A stretch of 64,000 nt of DNA. Origin: Streptomyces sp. PR69. GTDB taxonomy: Bacteria; Actinomycetota; Actinomycetes; Streptomycetales; Streptomycetaceae. How positions within the stretch are numbered: the stretch's first letter is position 1; each line of letters opens with the position of its first letter. Shown here piece by piece: positions 50,853 to 62,630 of the stretch. The stretch covers positions 1-64,000 of the forward strand of contig NZ_JAOWCB010000015.1 of the NCBI RefSeq assembly GCF_026420845.1. Direction: 5' to 3'. Position numbers and translations under genes: made by a program. The notes below the pieces were generated by a model, which was not told the DNA's origin, made no database searches, and worked only from the letters and a program-made list of their open reading frames with translations.

Positions 50853-52166
50853 TCAGCGCAGGATGTTCAGCATCGCGTCGCCGCCGCCCCGCAGCTCCGA
50901 CCGCGACCGCTTCTCCGGCTTGACCCCGCAGTACTCGGCCTCCAGCACCGACTGGGTGTCACCGCCCCAGTCGCCGTTCAGATTGAACGCCACGGAGTGC
51001 CGGCCGTCCTTGGTCGTGGTCGCCACGGACAGGGAGCCGTGGATGCCGCCGCTGTGGCCCCAGAGCTCCGTGCCGCAGGACAGCTTGTGCTTGATCAGCC
51101 CGAGGCCGTAGCCCGCCTCCGGCCAGCCCTCCGCGTCGACCGGCACGGCAGTCAGCATCTCCTTGAGCTGCGCGGGCGGCAGCAGCCTGCCGCGCATCAG
51201 GGCGGAGTAGAAGCGGTTGAGATCGGCGGAGTCGGAGATCATCTCGCCGGCCGCCCAGGCGCCGGAGGGGTTGAACTCCGTGACGTCATAGGTCGGGCCT
51301 GAGGTGTTGTCGAACCAGAGCTTGGAGTAGCCGCGTCCGCTCGGCCAGGGCATGCCGGGGTCGGTGCCCGGCACACTGGTCGCGCGCAGACGCAGCGGCC
51401 GGATGATCCGGTCGCGGATCTCCTCCCCGTACGGCTTCCCCGTGGCCTTCTCGATGATCATCCCGGCCAGCGCGTAGTTGGTGTTGGAGTACGACCAGCC
51501 CGTCCCCGGTTCAAAGGCCGGCTTGTGCCGCATCGCGACCTCGACCAGTTCCTTGGGGGTCCAGGTGTCGAAGCGGTGCTCGAAGAACCCCGGGGCGACG
51601 AAGTGCGACTGCAGCTCGGGGTCGGCGGTGTAGTTGTAGATGCCGCTGGTGTGGTTGAGGAGCTGCCGGATGCTGATCTTCGTACCGTCGTGGCCATTGC
51701 CCTTCACCAGGCCGGGCAGCCAGGCGTCCACCGCGTCGTCGAGCCGGAGCTTGCCCTCCGCCTCCAGCTGGAGCACCGTCGTGGCGACGAACGTCTTGGT
51801 GATGCTGCCCACCCGGTAGCGGTCATGGAGCCCGCGCGGGCGCTGCGTCCGGATGTCGCCCACGCCCGCGGTGCCGCCCCAGACGCGGTACCGCTCCCTG
51901 ACCTGGGCGGTCACTCCGGGGATGCCATGCTCGACCAGGGCGTCCAGGGCCTGCTGGGTGGCACGGTGCGAGCCGCGCCCGGCCGCCGCGGGCTCTTGTG
52001 CCGCGGCGGCCGGCTGGACGAGGGCGACGGCCGCCAGGGCGGCGGCCGTGAGGCCGACGGTCGCGGTGCGTACGGCGGTCGCGCGCCGACGCGTGGACGG
52101 AGTTGCGGACGCGGACGTGGACGTGGACGTGGATGCGGGAGAAGGTGCGGGTGCGGGCGAGGGCAC
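50853..52166 (-). CDS. Secreted serine hydrolase (beta-lactamase class C / D,D-peptidase fold)
   Basis: A 437-residue exported protein. A Ser/Thr/Pro/Ala-rich N-terminus with TSTSTSASATPS repeats, then signal core VGLTAAALAAVALVQPAAA. The catalytic set is SITK (SxxK), YSNTNY (YxN) and HSGG (HxG). It may be a D-alanyl-D-alanine carboxypeptidase or an esterase; class C beta-lactamase activity is possible but such proteins are often not. GTG 52166 is chosen because AAGGAG is eight bases upstream. Confidence 0.9.
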   Translation of the reverse strand: MPSPAPAPSPASTSTSTSASATPSTRRRATAVRTATVGLTAAALAAVALVQPAAAAQEPAAAGRGSHRATQQALDALVEHGIPGVTAQVRERYRVWGGTAGVGDIRTQRPRGLHDRYRVGSITKTFVATTVLQLEAEGKLRLDDAVDAWLPGLVKGNGHDGTKISIRQLLNHTSGIYNYTADPELQSHFVAPGFFEHRFDTWTPKELVEVAMRHKPAFEPGTGWSYSNTNYALAGMIIEKATGKPYGEEIRDRIIRPLRLRATSVPGTDPGMPWPSGRGYSKLWFDNTSGPTYDVTEFNPSGAWAAGEMISDSADLNRFYSALMRGRLLPPAQLKEMLTAVPVDAEGWPEAGYGLGLIKHKLSCGTELWGHSGGIHGSLSVATTTKDGRHSVAFNLNGDWGGDTQSVLEAEYCGVKPEKRSRSELRGGGDAMLNILR

Positions 52167-52356
52167 TGCGGACTCCTTGTCACCGAGGGTCACCGTCGTC
52201 GATGTACGTCGATGCACACGGCCCTGGGCCGTGCATTCGGTCACAAGGACTCCGCACGAACAGGTCGGAGTTGGCAAGATTCAGGCCACTTAACGCCACT
52301 TGACGGCAAAACCACCCGCGAGGGTGAACGAGCAGCGAGCTGGCATCCGCACCCTC

Positions 52357-52381
52357 TTTGTTTGTATCGTGATGAAACAAA
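52357..52381. promoter_or_regulatory. AT-rich inverted repeat upstream of the HAD hydrolase gene
   Basis: TTTGTTT and AAACAAA lie 11 bases apart in the short promoter region between the divergent serine hydrolase and HAD genes. In such GC-rich DNA this AT-rich palindrome is likely a promoter/operator, but no regulator can be named. Confidence 0.5.
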
Positions 52382-52420
52382 CCGGGGACGAGTATCCGCA
52401 CACGCGACAGGACGGCCACT

Positions 52421-53095
52421 TTGCCCAGCTCAGCCACCAGCACAATGCCCATCGGCGTGTTCCAGGCCGCGCTTCTCGACATGGACGGCACCATCGTCAA
52501 CTCGGACGCCGTCGTGGAGCGCTGCTGGCGCAGATGGGCCGTCGACCACGGGCTGGACCCGGAGGAGGCGCTCAAGGTCGTCCACGGCCGGCAGGGGTAC
52601 GCCACCATGGCCGTCCTCCTCCCCGACCGCCCCATGGAGCAGAACCACGCCGACAACCGCGCACTGCTCGCCCAGGAGACCGCCGACACCGAGGGCATCG
52701 TGCCCATCCCCGGCGCTCCGGCCTTCATGGCCGCCCTCGCCGGGCTCCCGCATGCGCTGGTCACCTCCGCGGACGAGGCCCTCGCCCGGGCGAGGATGGC
52801 GGCGGCCAGGCTCCCAATGCCCCGTGTGCAGGTCACCGCGGAGCGCGTCGGGGCGAGCAAGCCCGACCCGGAGGGGTTCCTCAAGGGTGCGGCGGAGCTC
52901 GGTTTCGACCCGGCGCACTGCGTGGCCTTCGAGGACTCCGAGGTCGGCATCGCGGCGGCCCGCGCCGCGGGCGCACACGTGGTGGGCGTCGGCCCGCGCG
53001 CCGCGGCGCACGCCCCGGACGTGCATGTGCCGGACCTCACGCGCATACGGGTGACGCCCCGGCCGGACGGCGCGTTCGAGCTGAGCCTGATCTGA
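52421..53095 (+). CDS. HAD family phosphatase
   Basis: A 224-residue haloacid dehalogenase-type phosphatase with motif I LLDMDGTIVNSDA, motif II LVTSADEALAR, motif III Lys in GASKPDPEGFL and motif IV EDSEVGIAAARAAG. The cap VERCWRRWAVDHGLDPEEAL fits sugar-phosphate phosphatases. TTG 52421 is the first in-frame start; ATG 52445 gives MPIGVFQAALLDMDG and is equally possible. Substrate unknown. Confidence 0.9.
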   Translation: MPSSATSTMPIGVFQAALLDMDGTIVNSDAVVERCWRRWAVDHGLDPEEALKVVHGRQGYATMAVLLPDRPMEQNHADNRALLAQETADTEGIVPIPGAPAFMAALAGLPHALVTSADEALARARMAAARLPMPRVQVTAERVGASKPDPEGFLKGAAELGFDPAHCVAFEDSEVGIAAARAAGAHVVGVGPRAAAHAPDVHVPDLTRIRVTPRPDGAFELSLI

Positions 53096-53148
53096 CACGC
53101 GGTCAGCAGGGACGGCCCGAGCCGCGAGGGGGCGGGCCCCGTACACCG

Positions 53149-53210
53149 GTCCGGCACGCCGACCCCGTACACGGGTCCGGTACGCCGGTCCGGCACGCCG
53201 GCGCGGTCCC
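53149..53210. repeat. Short repeats after the HAD gene
   Basis: Units of GGTCCGGCACGCCG and GGTCCGGTACGCCG recur with GACCCCGTACACG-type spacers. They occupy the gap between convergent genes and may end transcription; I see no gene in 53096-53234. Confidence 0.5.
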
Positions 53211-53234
53211 GGCTCGGCCCGCCTCCGCCCGCCG

Positions 53235-53819
53235 CTACGCCGCGACCGCCTCGTACAGGCTGAACCCCGCCAGCACCAGCATCAGCCCCGCCGCAACCTT
53301 GGTGATCAGGTGCAGCGGCACATACCGCATCAGCGTGCGCCCGCCGAGGATCCCGATGCCGGCGACCGCCCAGAGCGCCAGCACGGCGCCGAGCCCCACC
53401 GACAGCGGGTCGTCATAGCGCGCGGCCAGGTTCGCGGTCATGATCTGCGTCAGATCGCCGAACTCCGCGACGAGGATGAGCGTGAACCCGGCCCCGGAGA
53501 CCTTCCAGAAGGACTGGTCCGCCGGGGCCGGCACATTCTCCTCCGCCCCGCCGCCCTTCTTCATCAGCAGCATCAGAGCACCAGCCAGGAACAGCAGCCC
53601 CACAGTTGTCTGCACCAGCCGCTGCGGCAGCAGGGTCAGCACGCTGCCCGCCGCGACGGCGAGGGCGACATGCACGGCGAACGCGGCGGCGACGCCCGCG
53701 AAGACATAGGAGGCCCGGTAGCGGGTGCCGAGCATCAGCCCGGCCAGCGCGGTCTTGTCGGGCAGCTCGGCAAGGAAGACGACGCCGAAGGCGATCGCCA
53801 GGACGGTGAAGCTCAGCAC
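53235..53819 (-). CDS. TMEM165/GDT1 family membrane protein (cation exchanger)
   Basis: A 194-residue protein with two halves, each with a UPF0016 motif: AELPDKTALAG near residue 18 and AEFGDLTQIM near residue 118. Six helices. Family members move Mn or Ca against protons. A cytoplasmic loop with MKKGGGAEENVPAPADQ joins the halves. GTG 53819. I looked for a yybP-ykoY manganese riboswitch upstream and did not find one. The 296-base region to 54115 holds no convincing gene. Confidence 0.92.
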   Translation of the reverse strand: MLSFTVLAIAFGVVFLAELPDKTALAGLMLGTRYRASYVFAGVAAAFAVHVALAVAAGSVLTLLPQRLVQTTVGLLFLAGALMLLMKKGGGAEENVPAPADQSFWKVSGAGFTLILVAEFGDLTQIMTANLAARYDDPLSVGLGAVLALWAVAGIGILGGRTLMRYVPLHLITKVAAGLMLVLAGFSLYEAVAA

Positions 53820-54115
53820 GGGCAGTGGTTCCTCAATCGGTCGGGACGGCGCGGCCCCGCCGAGAGACCTTCAGCAGACTCAGAAGCTGTCCAGGGGTCG
53901 CTTCGGCACGGCAACGCCCTCACATGAGCATGGACATTGCGGCCGAAGGTCTCGCTGGCGGACTTTCCGGGACTCATCCCGCCACACCGGGACCCGTCCC
54001 GCCGTGGACTCCGCCTCCGGGCGCCGGCTGAGCGAACTCAGCAGTATGTCGACGCATCCGGCGAAGAGCTACTCCCCTTCTGCTCCGTTCAGGGTACGCC
54101 ATGGCGCGCGGGCCC

Positions 54116-54847
54116 TCAGCCGCGGTGGATGCGCCCCCGCGCCGCCAGCTCCAGCACCGCCGCCACCGCCACCGTCTGCACCGCCATCAGCGCCACCAGC
54201 ACAAACAGCTGCACGGCCCCCGCGTGCAGGGGTGACGCCCCGCCGAGCAGCATCCCGACGAACGCGCCGGGCAGGGTGACGAGGCCCACGGTCCTGGTCT
54301 GGTCGAGCCCCGGCAGCAGCGCGTCGGACGCGGCCGTGCGCGCCACTTCCAGCCGGGCGTCGCGGTCCAGGAGCCCGAGGGCCAGCCCCGCCTCCACCTC
54401 GCCCCGCCGGGCCTCCAGTTCGTCCAGGGCGCGCCGCCCGCCGAGCACCGTGGCCGTGAGCGCGCCGCCGATGAGGATGCCGGTCACCGGGATCAGCGCG
54501 ATGCCCTTGAGCGGCACAAGCCCCGTCAGCAGCAGCGCGACGACGGGCACGACGCTCGCGGCGATCGGCAGGGCGGCCCAGCGCCAGGTGCGGTTGGGGG
54601 TGATGCGACGGCCCGCGGTGCGTACGGCGACGGCGTACATCAGCGCCAGAAACCCCAGCAGCAGCGGCACCGAGCGGATGACCCACCCGATCACCAGGGA
54701 TACGGCGGTGAGCTGGACGGCGGCGCGCACTCCCGCGACGGCGATCTCCCGTGACCGCCCCAGACGGGCCGCGGCGGCGACCGTCGCGGCAACGGCGAGG
54801 AGGACGGCCAGTACGGCCCCGAGGGTGAGGTTGACCGGCAGCAGCAC
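54116..54847 (-). CDS. FetB/UPF0014 family permease
   Basis: A 243-residue membrane protein with seven helices and the family motifs AGVRAAVQLTAVSLVIGW, ALMYAVAVRTAGRR, LIPVTGILIGGALTATV and LVTLPGAFVGMLLGGASPLHAG. E. coli FetB is the permease of an iron exporter with ATPase FetA; no FetA-like gene is adjacent here. GTG 54847 is the start. Confidence 0.9.
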   Translation of the reverse strand: MLLPVNLTLGAVLAVLLAVAATVAAAARLGRSREIAVAGVRAAVQLTAVSLVIGWVIRSVPLLLGFLALMYAVAVRTAGRRITPNRTWRWAALPIAASVVPVVALLLTGLVPLKGIALIPVTGILIGGALTATVLGGRRALDELEARRGEVEAGLALGLLDRDARLEVARTAASDALLPGLDQTRTVGLVTLPGAFVGMLLGGASPLHAGAVQLFVLVALMAVQTVAVAAVLELAARGRIHRG

Positions 54848-55080
54848 GCGGCAACCCTATGCCCGGCACTGCCCCGGGACGCCTCTGCGCCACGTCAACC
54901 ACGCGCGCGGGGACGGCGCATGGCGAGCAGTCAAAAATCGCCAGAACCCTTGATGTGACGTGTCCATGTCGTCATCTTGTCACCTGGCGCATTCCCCCAG
55001 GAAACCTGGCGCCGACACGATGGCCGGGCCCTGCGAGGGGCGAGTACCGGCCAACATTCCCCCACTGCCCTGGAGTTCAC

Positions 55081-55734
55081 ATGTCAGGTGTCTACGCGCG
55101 TCATGCCGCCCGCGCCGGTGTGCTCGCCGCCTCCGTCGCCCTCGCCGCAGCCGCCGGTCTGGTCACGGCGCCCACGGCCCAGGCCGCTCCGCCCGCCCCG
55201 GTCAGCGCTTCTGTCGCACGCTCGTACCTCAGCTGGCTGACGGTCGAGGCGGAAGGTTCCTCCAGCGGCTACAGCCGTGACAAGTTCCCGCACTGGATCA
55301 CCCAGTACGGCTACTGCAACACCCGCGAAGTCGTCCTCGAACGCGACGGGGCCTATGTCGAGCAGGCCGCCAACTGCTCGGCGGTCAGCGGCAGCTGGTA
55401 CTCCCCGTACGACGGCGCGACCTGGTACGCCGCCTCCGACGTGGACATCGACCATGTCATACCGCTCGCCGAGGCCTGGCGCTCCGGCGCGAACTCCTGG
55501 ACGACCTCCGAGCGCCGGGCCTTCGCCAACGACCTGTCCAACCCGCAGCTCATCGCGGTCACCGACAACGTCAACCAGTCCAAGGGGGACAAGGACCCGG
55601 CGGAGTGGATGCCGCCGCGCGGCTCGTACCACTGCTACTACGCCCGTATGTGGGTGGATGTGAAGTACGAGTGGGATCTGTCCGTGGACCCGGCGGAGAA
55701 GAACGCGCTGCAGTCGGTGCTGAACGGCTGCTGA
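55081..55734 (+). CDS. Secreted HNH-family nuclease (DUF1524-like)
   Basis: A 217-residue exported protein. Signal peptide HAARAGVLAASVALAAAAGL ... AQA, then a DNase-like domain with DIDHVIPLAEAWRSGA (the catalytic His in the DxDH motif), ERRAFANDLSNPQLIAVTDNVN and KGDKDPAEWMPP. Four Cys, likely two disulfides. It would degrade DNA outside the cell. ATG 55081. Confidence 0.93.
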   Translation: MSGVYARHAARAGVLAASVALAAAAGLVTAPTAQAAPPAPVSASVARSYLSWLTVEAEGSSSGYSRDKFPHWITQYGYCNTREVVLERDGAYVEQAANCSAVSGSWYSPYDGATWYAASDVDIDHVIPLAEAWRSGANSWTTSERRAFANDLSNPQLIAVTDNVNQSKGDKDPAEWMPPRGSYHCYYARMWVDVKYEWDLSVDPAEKNALQSVLNGC

Positions 55735-55855
55735 CGGCTGCTGACGGCTGGTGACAGCCGCTGATGCCCGTGCGGGGCCGGTGCGCCGGAACCGCCGCCC
55801 GCCTCCCCGTCGTTCCGTACCGTACAGACGTCACGGGACGGCGGAGGGGGCGCAT

Positions 55856-57979
<2,124 letters not shown>

Positions 57980-58126
57980 GACCCTGACACAAGGTTCACA
58001 CGATCCACCAGAGCTCCACACGGGCTTCGCCAGGGGTTCGGCCCGGGGGTTCGACTTCGGGGGCCGCAACGGCATCATGAGGCGGACGATCCGGTTCCAC
58101 TCGCCATAGCCCCGGGAGTCACGGTC

Positions 58127-60400
58127 TTGTCCGACGACGCGCACGACGTACGTCCCGCACAGCCCGCACAGCCCGCAGTACCGCACCAGCGCACCGCGGC
58201 CACCCGACGCCACGCGTCCGACCCGCCGGAGGTCGCCGGACGGGCCGGAGATCCAGCCCCCGCGGCTCCGCCCGGACGGAGTCCGGAGGAGTTTGAGGAG
58301 CGGGGGTCCGGGGGCGGAGCCCTGGCGCGGAGTCTGCGGCGGAGCCCCAGCGGGCCCACGGGCCGGGCAGCCGAGCCAGCCGGCCGCGCCGGGATCGCGA
58401 TCGTCGGGGTCGGCCCCCGCGGCACCTCCGTGCTGGAACGGCTCTGCGCCTCCGTCCCGGAGCTCGCCCCCGGCGTCCCCCTGACGGTCCATCTGATCGA
58501 CCCCGCGCCGCCGGGCCCCGGCCGCGTCTGGCGCACCGACCAGTCGGCCGAACTGCTGATGAACACGGTCGCGTCCCAGGTGACTCTGTTCACGGACGAG
58601 AGCGTGGCCTGCGAGGGCCCGGTGCGCCCCGGCCCGAGCCTGTACGAGTGGGCCGCGGAGCAGCACCCCGGCGAGCGGATCGGCCCGGACGACTATCCGA
58701 CGCGCGCCTGCTACGGCCGCTATCTGGAGTGGGCGCTGCTGCGGACGGTCGGCCTGGCCCCCGGCACGGTGACGGTGCGCATCCACCGGGCCAGGGCCGT
58801 ACGGCTGGAGGACGACCGCACCGCCGATCCGTACGGCCCCGAGGCCCCGCCCCAGACCCTCGCCCTGGACGACGGCACGGTCCTGACCGGACTGCGCGCG
58901 GTGGTCCTGGCGCAGGGCCATCTCCCGGTCGTCTCACGTCAGTCGGAGGCGCACCTCGCCGACTACGCCGCGCGCCACCGCCGGCTGCGCTACTTCGGCC
59001 CGGCGAACCCCGCCGACCTCGACCTGTCGGGCATCGCTCCGGGCGAACCGGTCCTGCTGCGCGGCCTCGGCCTCAGCTTCTTCGACCATATGGCGCTGCT
59101 GACGACGGGCCGCGGCGGCTCGTACGAGGAGCGGAACGGCACGCTCGTCTACCGTCCCTCGGGGCGTGAGCCGAAGCTGTACGCGGGCTCCCGGCGCGGC
59201 GTCCCGTACCAGGCGCGCGGGGACAACGCCAAGGGCGCGTCGGGACGGCATGAGCCGCTGGTGCTCACGCCCCAGGTGATCGCGGCCTTCCGCGCACAGG
59301 CGGACGCGGGCGATCCGCCGGACTTCCTCGCGGAGATATGGCCGCTGGTGGCGAAGGAGGTGGAGACGGTCCACTACGAGGCGCTGCTCGCCGCCCGTGC
59401 CGCCGACCCGGCGGGTCCCACCGACCCGGCCCGTGCCGCCGACCCGGCGGGTCCCGCCGACCCGGCCGGAGCCGGCCGCGGCTTCCGTGAGCGTTTTCTG
59501 GCCGTGCCGCACGAGAGCGCCGAAGAGAGGGCCGTATTGGAGGAGTTCGGGATCGCCGAGGCGGACCGCTGGAACTGGGAGCGGCTGGCGCGGCCGCACG
59601 CCGGGGTGACGTTCCACTCGCCCGCCGGGCATCGCGCCTGGCTGCTGGACCGGCTGCGCGCGGACGCCGCGCAGGCCGCGCAGGGCAATGTGGCGGGCCC
59701 GCTGAAGGCCGCGCTCGACGTGCTGCGCGACATCCGCAACGAACTGCGGCTGATCGTCGACCACGCGGGGCTCTCCGGCTCCTCGCACCGGGATCATCTG
59801 GACCGCTGGTACACGCCCTTGAACGCCTTTCTGTCCATCGGCCCGCCGCGCCGTCGCATCGAGGAGATGGCGGCGCTCATCGAGGCGGGCGTGCTGGAGG
59901 TGGTGGGCCCGCGGATGACGGTCGGGATGTCGCGGGCGGTCCCCGAGGGGGCGTTCACCGCCGAGTCGCCAGATGTGCCCGGCTCGTCGGTGACCGCGAC
60001 GGCGCTGATCGAGGCCCGGCTGCCGGAGCCCGATCTGCGCAGAACGTGCGATGAGCTGCTGAGCCGGCTGCTGAAGACCGGTCAGTGCCGGCCGCATGCG
60101 ATCGACGGCTATGAAACCGGAGGGCTGGACGTCTCGGCGCGCCCGTACCGGCTGATCGACCGTCAGGGCCGTGCCCATCCACGGCGCTTCGCGATCGGGG
60201 TGCCGACCGAGGGCGTGCACTGGGTGACGGCCGCCGGGGCGCGGCCGGGCGTGGACTCGGTGACGCTGTCCGACGCGGACGCGGTGGCGCGGGCCGCGCT
60301 GCGGACGCTCGGCCCTGCGCGCGCTTCGGCGCGTGCGGAAGCGGAACCCGGACGGACTCTCATCGAATTCTCAGATGTTGAACTTGCAAGTATCGATTAG
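58127..60400 (+). CDS. FAD/NAD(P)-binding protein (PF13454-type)
   Basis: A 757-residue protein. The first 85 residues are a disordered Ala/Pro/Arg tail. The dinucleotide motif GIAIVGVGPRGTSVLERL is near residue 92, followed by LLMNTVASQVTLFTD, YPTRACYGRYLEWALLR and VVLAQGHLP. This wide group includes N-hydroxylase-like and adenylyl-binding oxidases of unknown role. A repeat PAGPTDPARAADPAGPADPAG is inserted at about residues 426-446. TTG 58127 follows GGGAG. No partner gene is clear. Confidence 0.87.
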   Translation: MSDDAHDVRPAQPAQPAVPHQRTAATRRHASDPPEVAGRAGDPAPAAPPGRSPEEFEERGSGGGALARSLRRSPSGPTGRAAEPAGRAGIAIVGVGPRGTSVLERLCASVPELAPGVPLTVHLIDPAPPGPGRVWRTDQSAELLMNTVASQVTLFTDESVACEGPVRPGPSLYEWAAEQHPGERIGPDDYPTRACYGRYLEWALLRTVGLAPGTVTVRIHRARAVRLEDDRTADPYGPEAPPQTLALDDGTVLTGLRAVVLAQGHLPVVSRQSEAHLADYAARHRRLRYFGPANPADLDLSGIAPGEPVLLRGLGLSFFDHMALLTTGRGGSYEERNGTLVYRPSGREPKLYAGSRRGVPYQARGDNAKGASGRHEPLVLTPQVIAAFRAQADAGDPPDFLAEIWPLVAKEVETVHYEALLAARAADPAGPTDPARAADPAGPADPAGAGRGFRERFLAVPHESAEERAVLEEFGIAEADRWNWERLARPHAGVTFHSPAGHRAWLLDRLRADAAQAAQGNVAGPLKAALDVLRDIRNELRLIVDHAGLSGSSHRDHLDRWYTPLNAFLSIGPPRRRIEEMAALIEAGVLEVVGPRMTVGMSRAVPEGAFTAESPDVPGSSVTATALIEARLPEPDLRRTCDELLSRLLKTGQCRPHAIDGYETGGLDVSARPYRLIDRQGRAHPRRFAIGVPTEGVHWVTAAGARPGVDSVTLSDADAVARAALRTLGPARASARAEAEPGRTLIEFSDVELASID

Positions 60401-60458
60401 GGCTGCCTAACCTGGGATTCTTCGCCGGTTCATGTCCCCAGACCCGAAGGATTCCCCC

Positions 60459-60944
60459 ATGCCCAACCGCACCCTGCCCACGCTGCCCGCCCGCCTCGAC
60501 CAAGCCCAGCCGTATGTGCTCGGCGGGTTCCGGATCGTCGTCGGGCTGCTGTTCGCCTCCCGCGGGGCCGCCTCCCTCTTCGGGGTCCTCGGCGGCATGG
60601 GCGGCAGCGGCGCGACCGTCCCCGCCGGCACCTGGCCCGGCTGGTACGCGGCGGTGATCCAGCTCGTCGGCGGCGGCCTTGTACTGCTCGGACTGGGCAC
60701 GCGCAGCGCGGCGTTCATCGCCTCGGGCTCGATGGCGTACGCATACTTCAGCGTCCACCAGCCGGAGGGCCTGTTCCCGCTGCAGAACGGCGGCGAGTCG
60801 GCCGCGCTGTTCTGCTGGGCCTTCCTGCTGCTGGTCTTCACGGGTCCGGGCGCACTGGCGCTGGACCGCGTCCTGACGGCGCGCGGAGCCGCCGGACGGC
60901 AGGAGCCGGAGGAGCGGAAGACGGCATCGCCGATCGCCGCGTGA
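60459..60944 (+). CDS. DoxX family membrane protein
   Basis: A 161-residue protein with four helices and the DoxX pattern LGGFRIVVGLLFASRGAASLFGVLGG, WYAAVIQLVGGGLVLLGL, FIASGSMAYAYFSVHQPEG and LFCWAFLLLVFTGPGALALD. Members help membrane redox balance; some form a complex with SodA. ATG 60459 follows GAAGGA. A SodC-like gene lies convergently downstream across a shared terminator. Confidence 0.9.
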   Translation: MPNRTLPTLPARLDQAQPYVLGGFRIVVGLLFASRGAASLFGVLGGMGGSGATVPAGTWPGWYAAVIQLVGGGLVLLGLGTRSAAFIASGSMAYAYFSVHQPEGLFPLQNGGESAALFCWAFLLLVFTGPGALALDRVLTARGAAGRQEPEERKTASPIAA

Positions 60945-60961
60945 CGCGTGCGCGCACTTCG

Positions 60962-60994
60962 GTCGCCCGGACCCCGCGACGGGGTCCGGGCGAC
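60962..60994. terminator. Perfect bidirectional terminator
   Basis: A perfect 15-bp stem, GTCGCCCGGACCCCG paired with CGGGGTCCGGGCGAC, with a three-base loop CGA, between the convergent DoxX and SodC-like genes. Confidence 0.93.
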
Positions 60995-61004
60995 TGGCGT
61001 CTCA

Positions 61005-61697
61005 TCACGCCTTCTCCGCGGGCGCGGGGCCCCCTGGCGCCGACCTCGCAGGCGCGGGGTTCTCGGGCACAGGGCTCTCAGGCGCGGGCTTCTCCGGCAC
61101 GGGTCTCACAAGCGCGGGCCTCTCCGGCACGGGTCTCACAAGCGCGGGCCTCTCGGGCGCGGAGCCCCGGGGAGCGAAGGGCACCGTGAAGCAGGCGATC
61201 CGCGCGCCCGCCCCGCCCGGTTCGTCATGGAGCACGACGGAGGCCGCCCCGCCGGGACGGAATCCCCATGCCTGCCGGGCCCCGGCGACGCCGGAGCCGT
61301 GCGCGTCGGCCGTGAAGTCCAGCCACACCTCGTTCCGGGGGTCGGCCTCCGGCTTCGGCACATGCTGGTAGTGGCCGCCGGCCGCCTTGGGGTCCGCGCC
61401 GCAGGGGCCGGTGTGCACATGCGCCCCGTACGCCTGGCCTGGGCGCAGCCCTTCAAGGCGGGCCGTCACCGTCGTACCGGCGGCGTCCGTCCGCTGCTCG
61501 ACGCGGATCCAGGCCCCGGCCGGGACGAGCCGCCTGTCATACGTCAGGGCGCGCGTCGGCCCGTACGGGACGGGCGGCATAAAACGCCCCCGCTCCACAA
61601 CCCGCTCACCTGGCGCTGCAACCCGCTCACCGGCCGCTGCGCCGCCGCCGGCCGCCAACGTCAGAGCCACACCTCCGGCCACTGCTGCCGCCATCAC
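61005..61697 (-). CDS. Secreted Cu/Zn superoxide dismutase-like protein with proline-rich tail
   Basis: A 230-residue exported protein. The SodC-like core has YGAHVHTGPCG (metal His), AGGHYQH, FTADAHGSG and GARIACF (second Cys of the disulfide). The full set of copper ligands is not certain, since some spacing differs from SodC. The last 50 residues repeat PERPALVRPVPERPALVRP and PVPEKPAPESPVPENP, a cell-wall-spanning type tail. GTG 61697 is chosen for the AGGAGAGG nine bases upstream; GTG 61730 is an alternative with 11 more residues. Confidence 0.83.
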   Translation of the reverse strand: MMAAAVAGGVALTLAAGGGAAAGERVAAPGERVVERGRFMPPVPYGPTRALTYDRRLVPAGAWIRVEQRTDAAGTTVTARLEGLRPGQAYGAHVHTGPCGADPKAAGGHYQHVPKPEADPRNEVWLDFTADAHGSGVAGARQAWGFRPGGAASVVLHDEPGGAGARIACFTVPFAPRGSAPERPALVRPVPERPALVRPVPEKPAPESPVPENPAPARSAPGGPAPAEKA

Positions 61698-61895
61698 CGT
61701 CAAAGACCTCTCCTCACCTTCTGCTGTCACTCCGCTACAGGTTCACCCTGCCCCCGGCGCGAGTGACGCGCATCACAACCGCCACCCCCTGGCGATCTCG
61801 TGTCAGACCCCGGGCGTACGCTGTGTAGCCGTCATGCCGCCCCTGCCGCTCCCCTGCGACGTCGCGGCGTTCTTTCTGCCTTGGGGAGTCAACAG

Positions 61896-62630
61896 GTGCT
61901 GGAGAGTGTGGGGTCGCTGACCGGCAGCCCGTGGATCTACGCGGTCGTGGCCCTGTCCGTGCTCCTGGACGTCTTCCTGCCCGTTCTGCCCAGCGGCGTA
62001 CTGGTGATCACGGCGGCGACGGCCGCGGCGGCGGGCTCAGCGTCAGCGCCGTATGAAATCCCCTCGCTGCTGGTGCTGATGGTGTGCGCGGCGGCGGCGT
62101 CGGTGCTCGGCGATCTGATGGCGTACCGGCTGGCCTGGCGCGGGGGTGACCGGCTGGACCGGGCGATCGCCCGTTCACGTCGGCTGACCCATGCGCAGGA
62201 ACGTCTCGGCACCGCCCTCAGCCGCGGCGGCGGCGCGCTTGTGGTGATCGCGCGCTTCGCGCCCGCGGGGCGTTCGGTGGTCTCCCTGGGCGCTGGCGCG
62301 GCGCGCCGCCGGGTGCGGGACTTTCTGCCGTGGTCGGCGCTGGCCGGTGTGGTGTGGGCGGCGTACAGCGTGGGCCTCGGGTACTTCGGCGGCCAGTGGC
62401 TGGGCGCGAGCTGGGTCGGCGCGGCGGTCTCCGTGCTCGCCCTGTTCGCGGCGGGCGCGCTGGCCGCGTATGTCGTACGCCGCCGCCCGGCGCCGGCCTC
62501 CGCGTCCGCGTCCGCGTCGCCGGCCTCAGCGGCGGGGGGCGCTGCGGTGACCGTTCCCGCCCAGCAGCCTCCCCGTCAGCCGGCCTCCGCCAGACGGGCG
62601 GTCGAGCGGGCCGCCGAGCCCGTCGCCTGA
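61896..62630 (+). CDS. DedA family membrane protein
   Basis: A 244-residue protein. It has LDVFLPVLPSGVLVITAATAAA, SVLGDLMAYRLAWRGG, ARFAPAGRSVVSLGAGAARRRVRDFL and a C-terminal helix, matching DedA/SNARE-associated proteins, some of which flip undecaprenyl or other phospholipids. The tail is Ala/Pro/Ser-rich. GTG 61896 follows GGGGAG. Its 3' end overlaps the convergent DUF2277 gene by 55 bases. Confidence 0.88.
   Translation: MLESVGSLTGSPWIYAVVALSVLLDVFLPVLPSGVLVITAATAAAAGSASAPYEIPSLLVLMVCAAAASVLGDLMAYRLAWRGGDRLDRAIARSRRLTHAQERLGTALSRGGGALVVIARFAPAGRSVVSLGAGAARRRVRDFLPWSALAGVVWAAYSVGLGYFGGQWLGASWVGAAVSVLALFAAGALAAYVVRRRPAPASASASASPASAAGGAAVTVPAQQPPRQPASARRAVERAAEPVA

Noticed and set aside
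53820..54000. Possible manganese riboswitch (yybP-ykoY) before the GDT1-like gene
   Set aside because: The conserved motifs of that aptamer are not visible on the minus strand.
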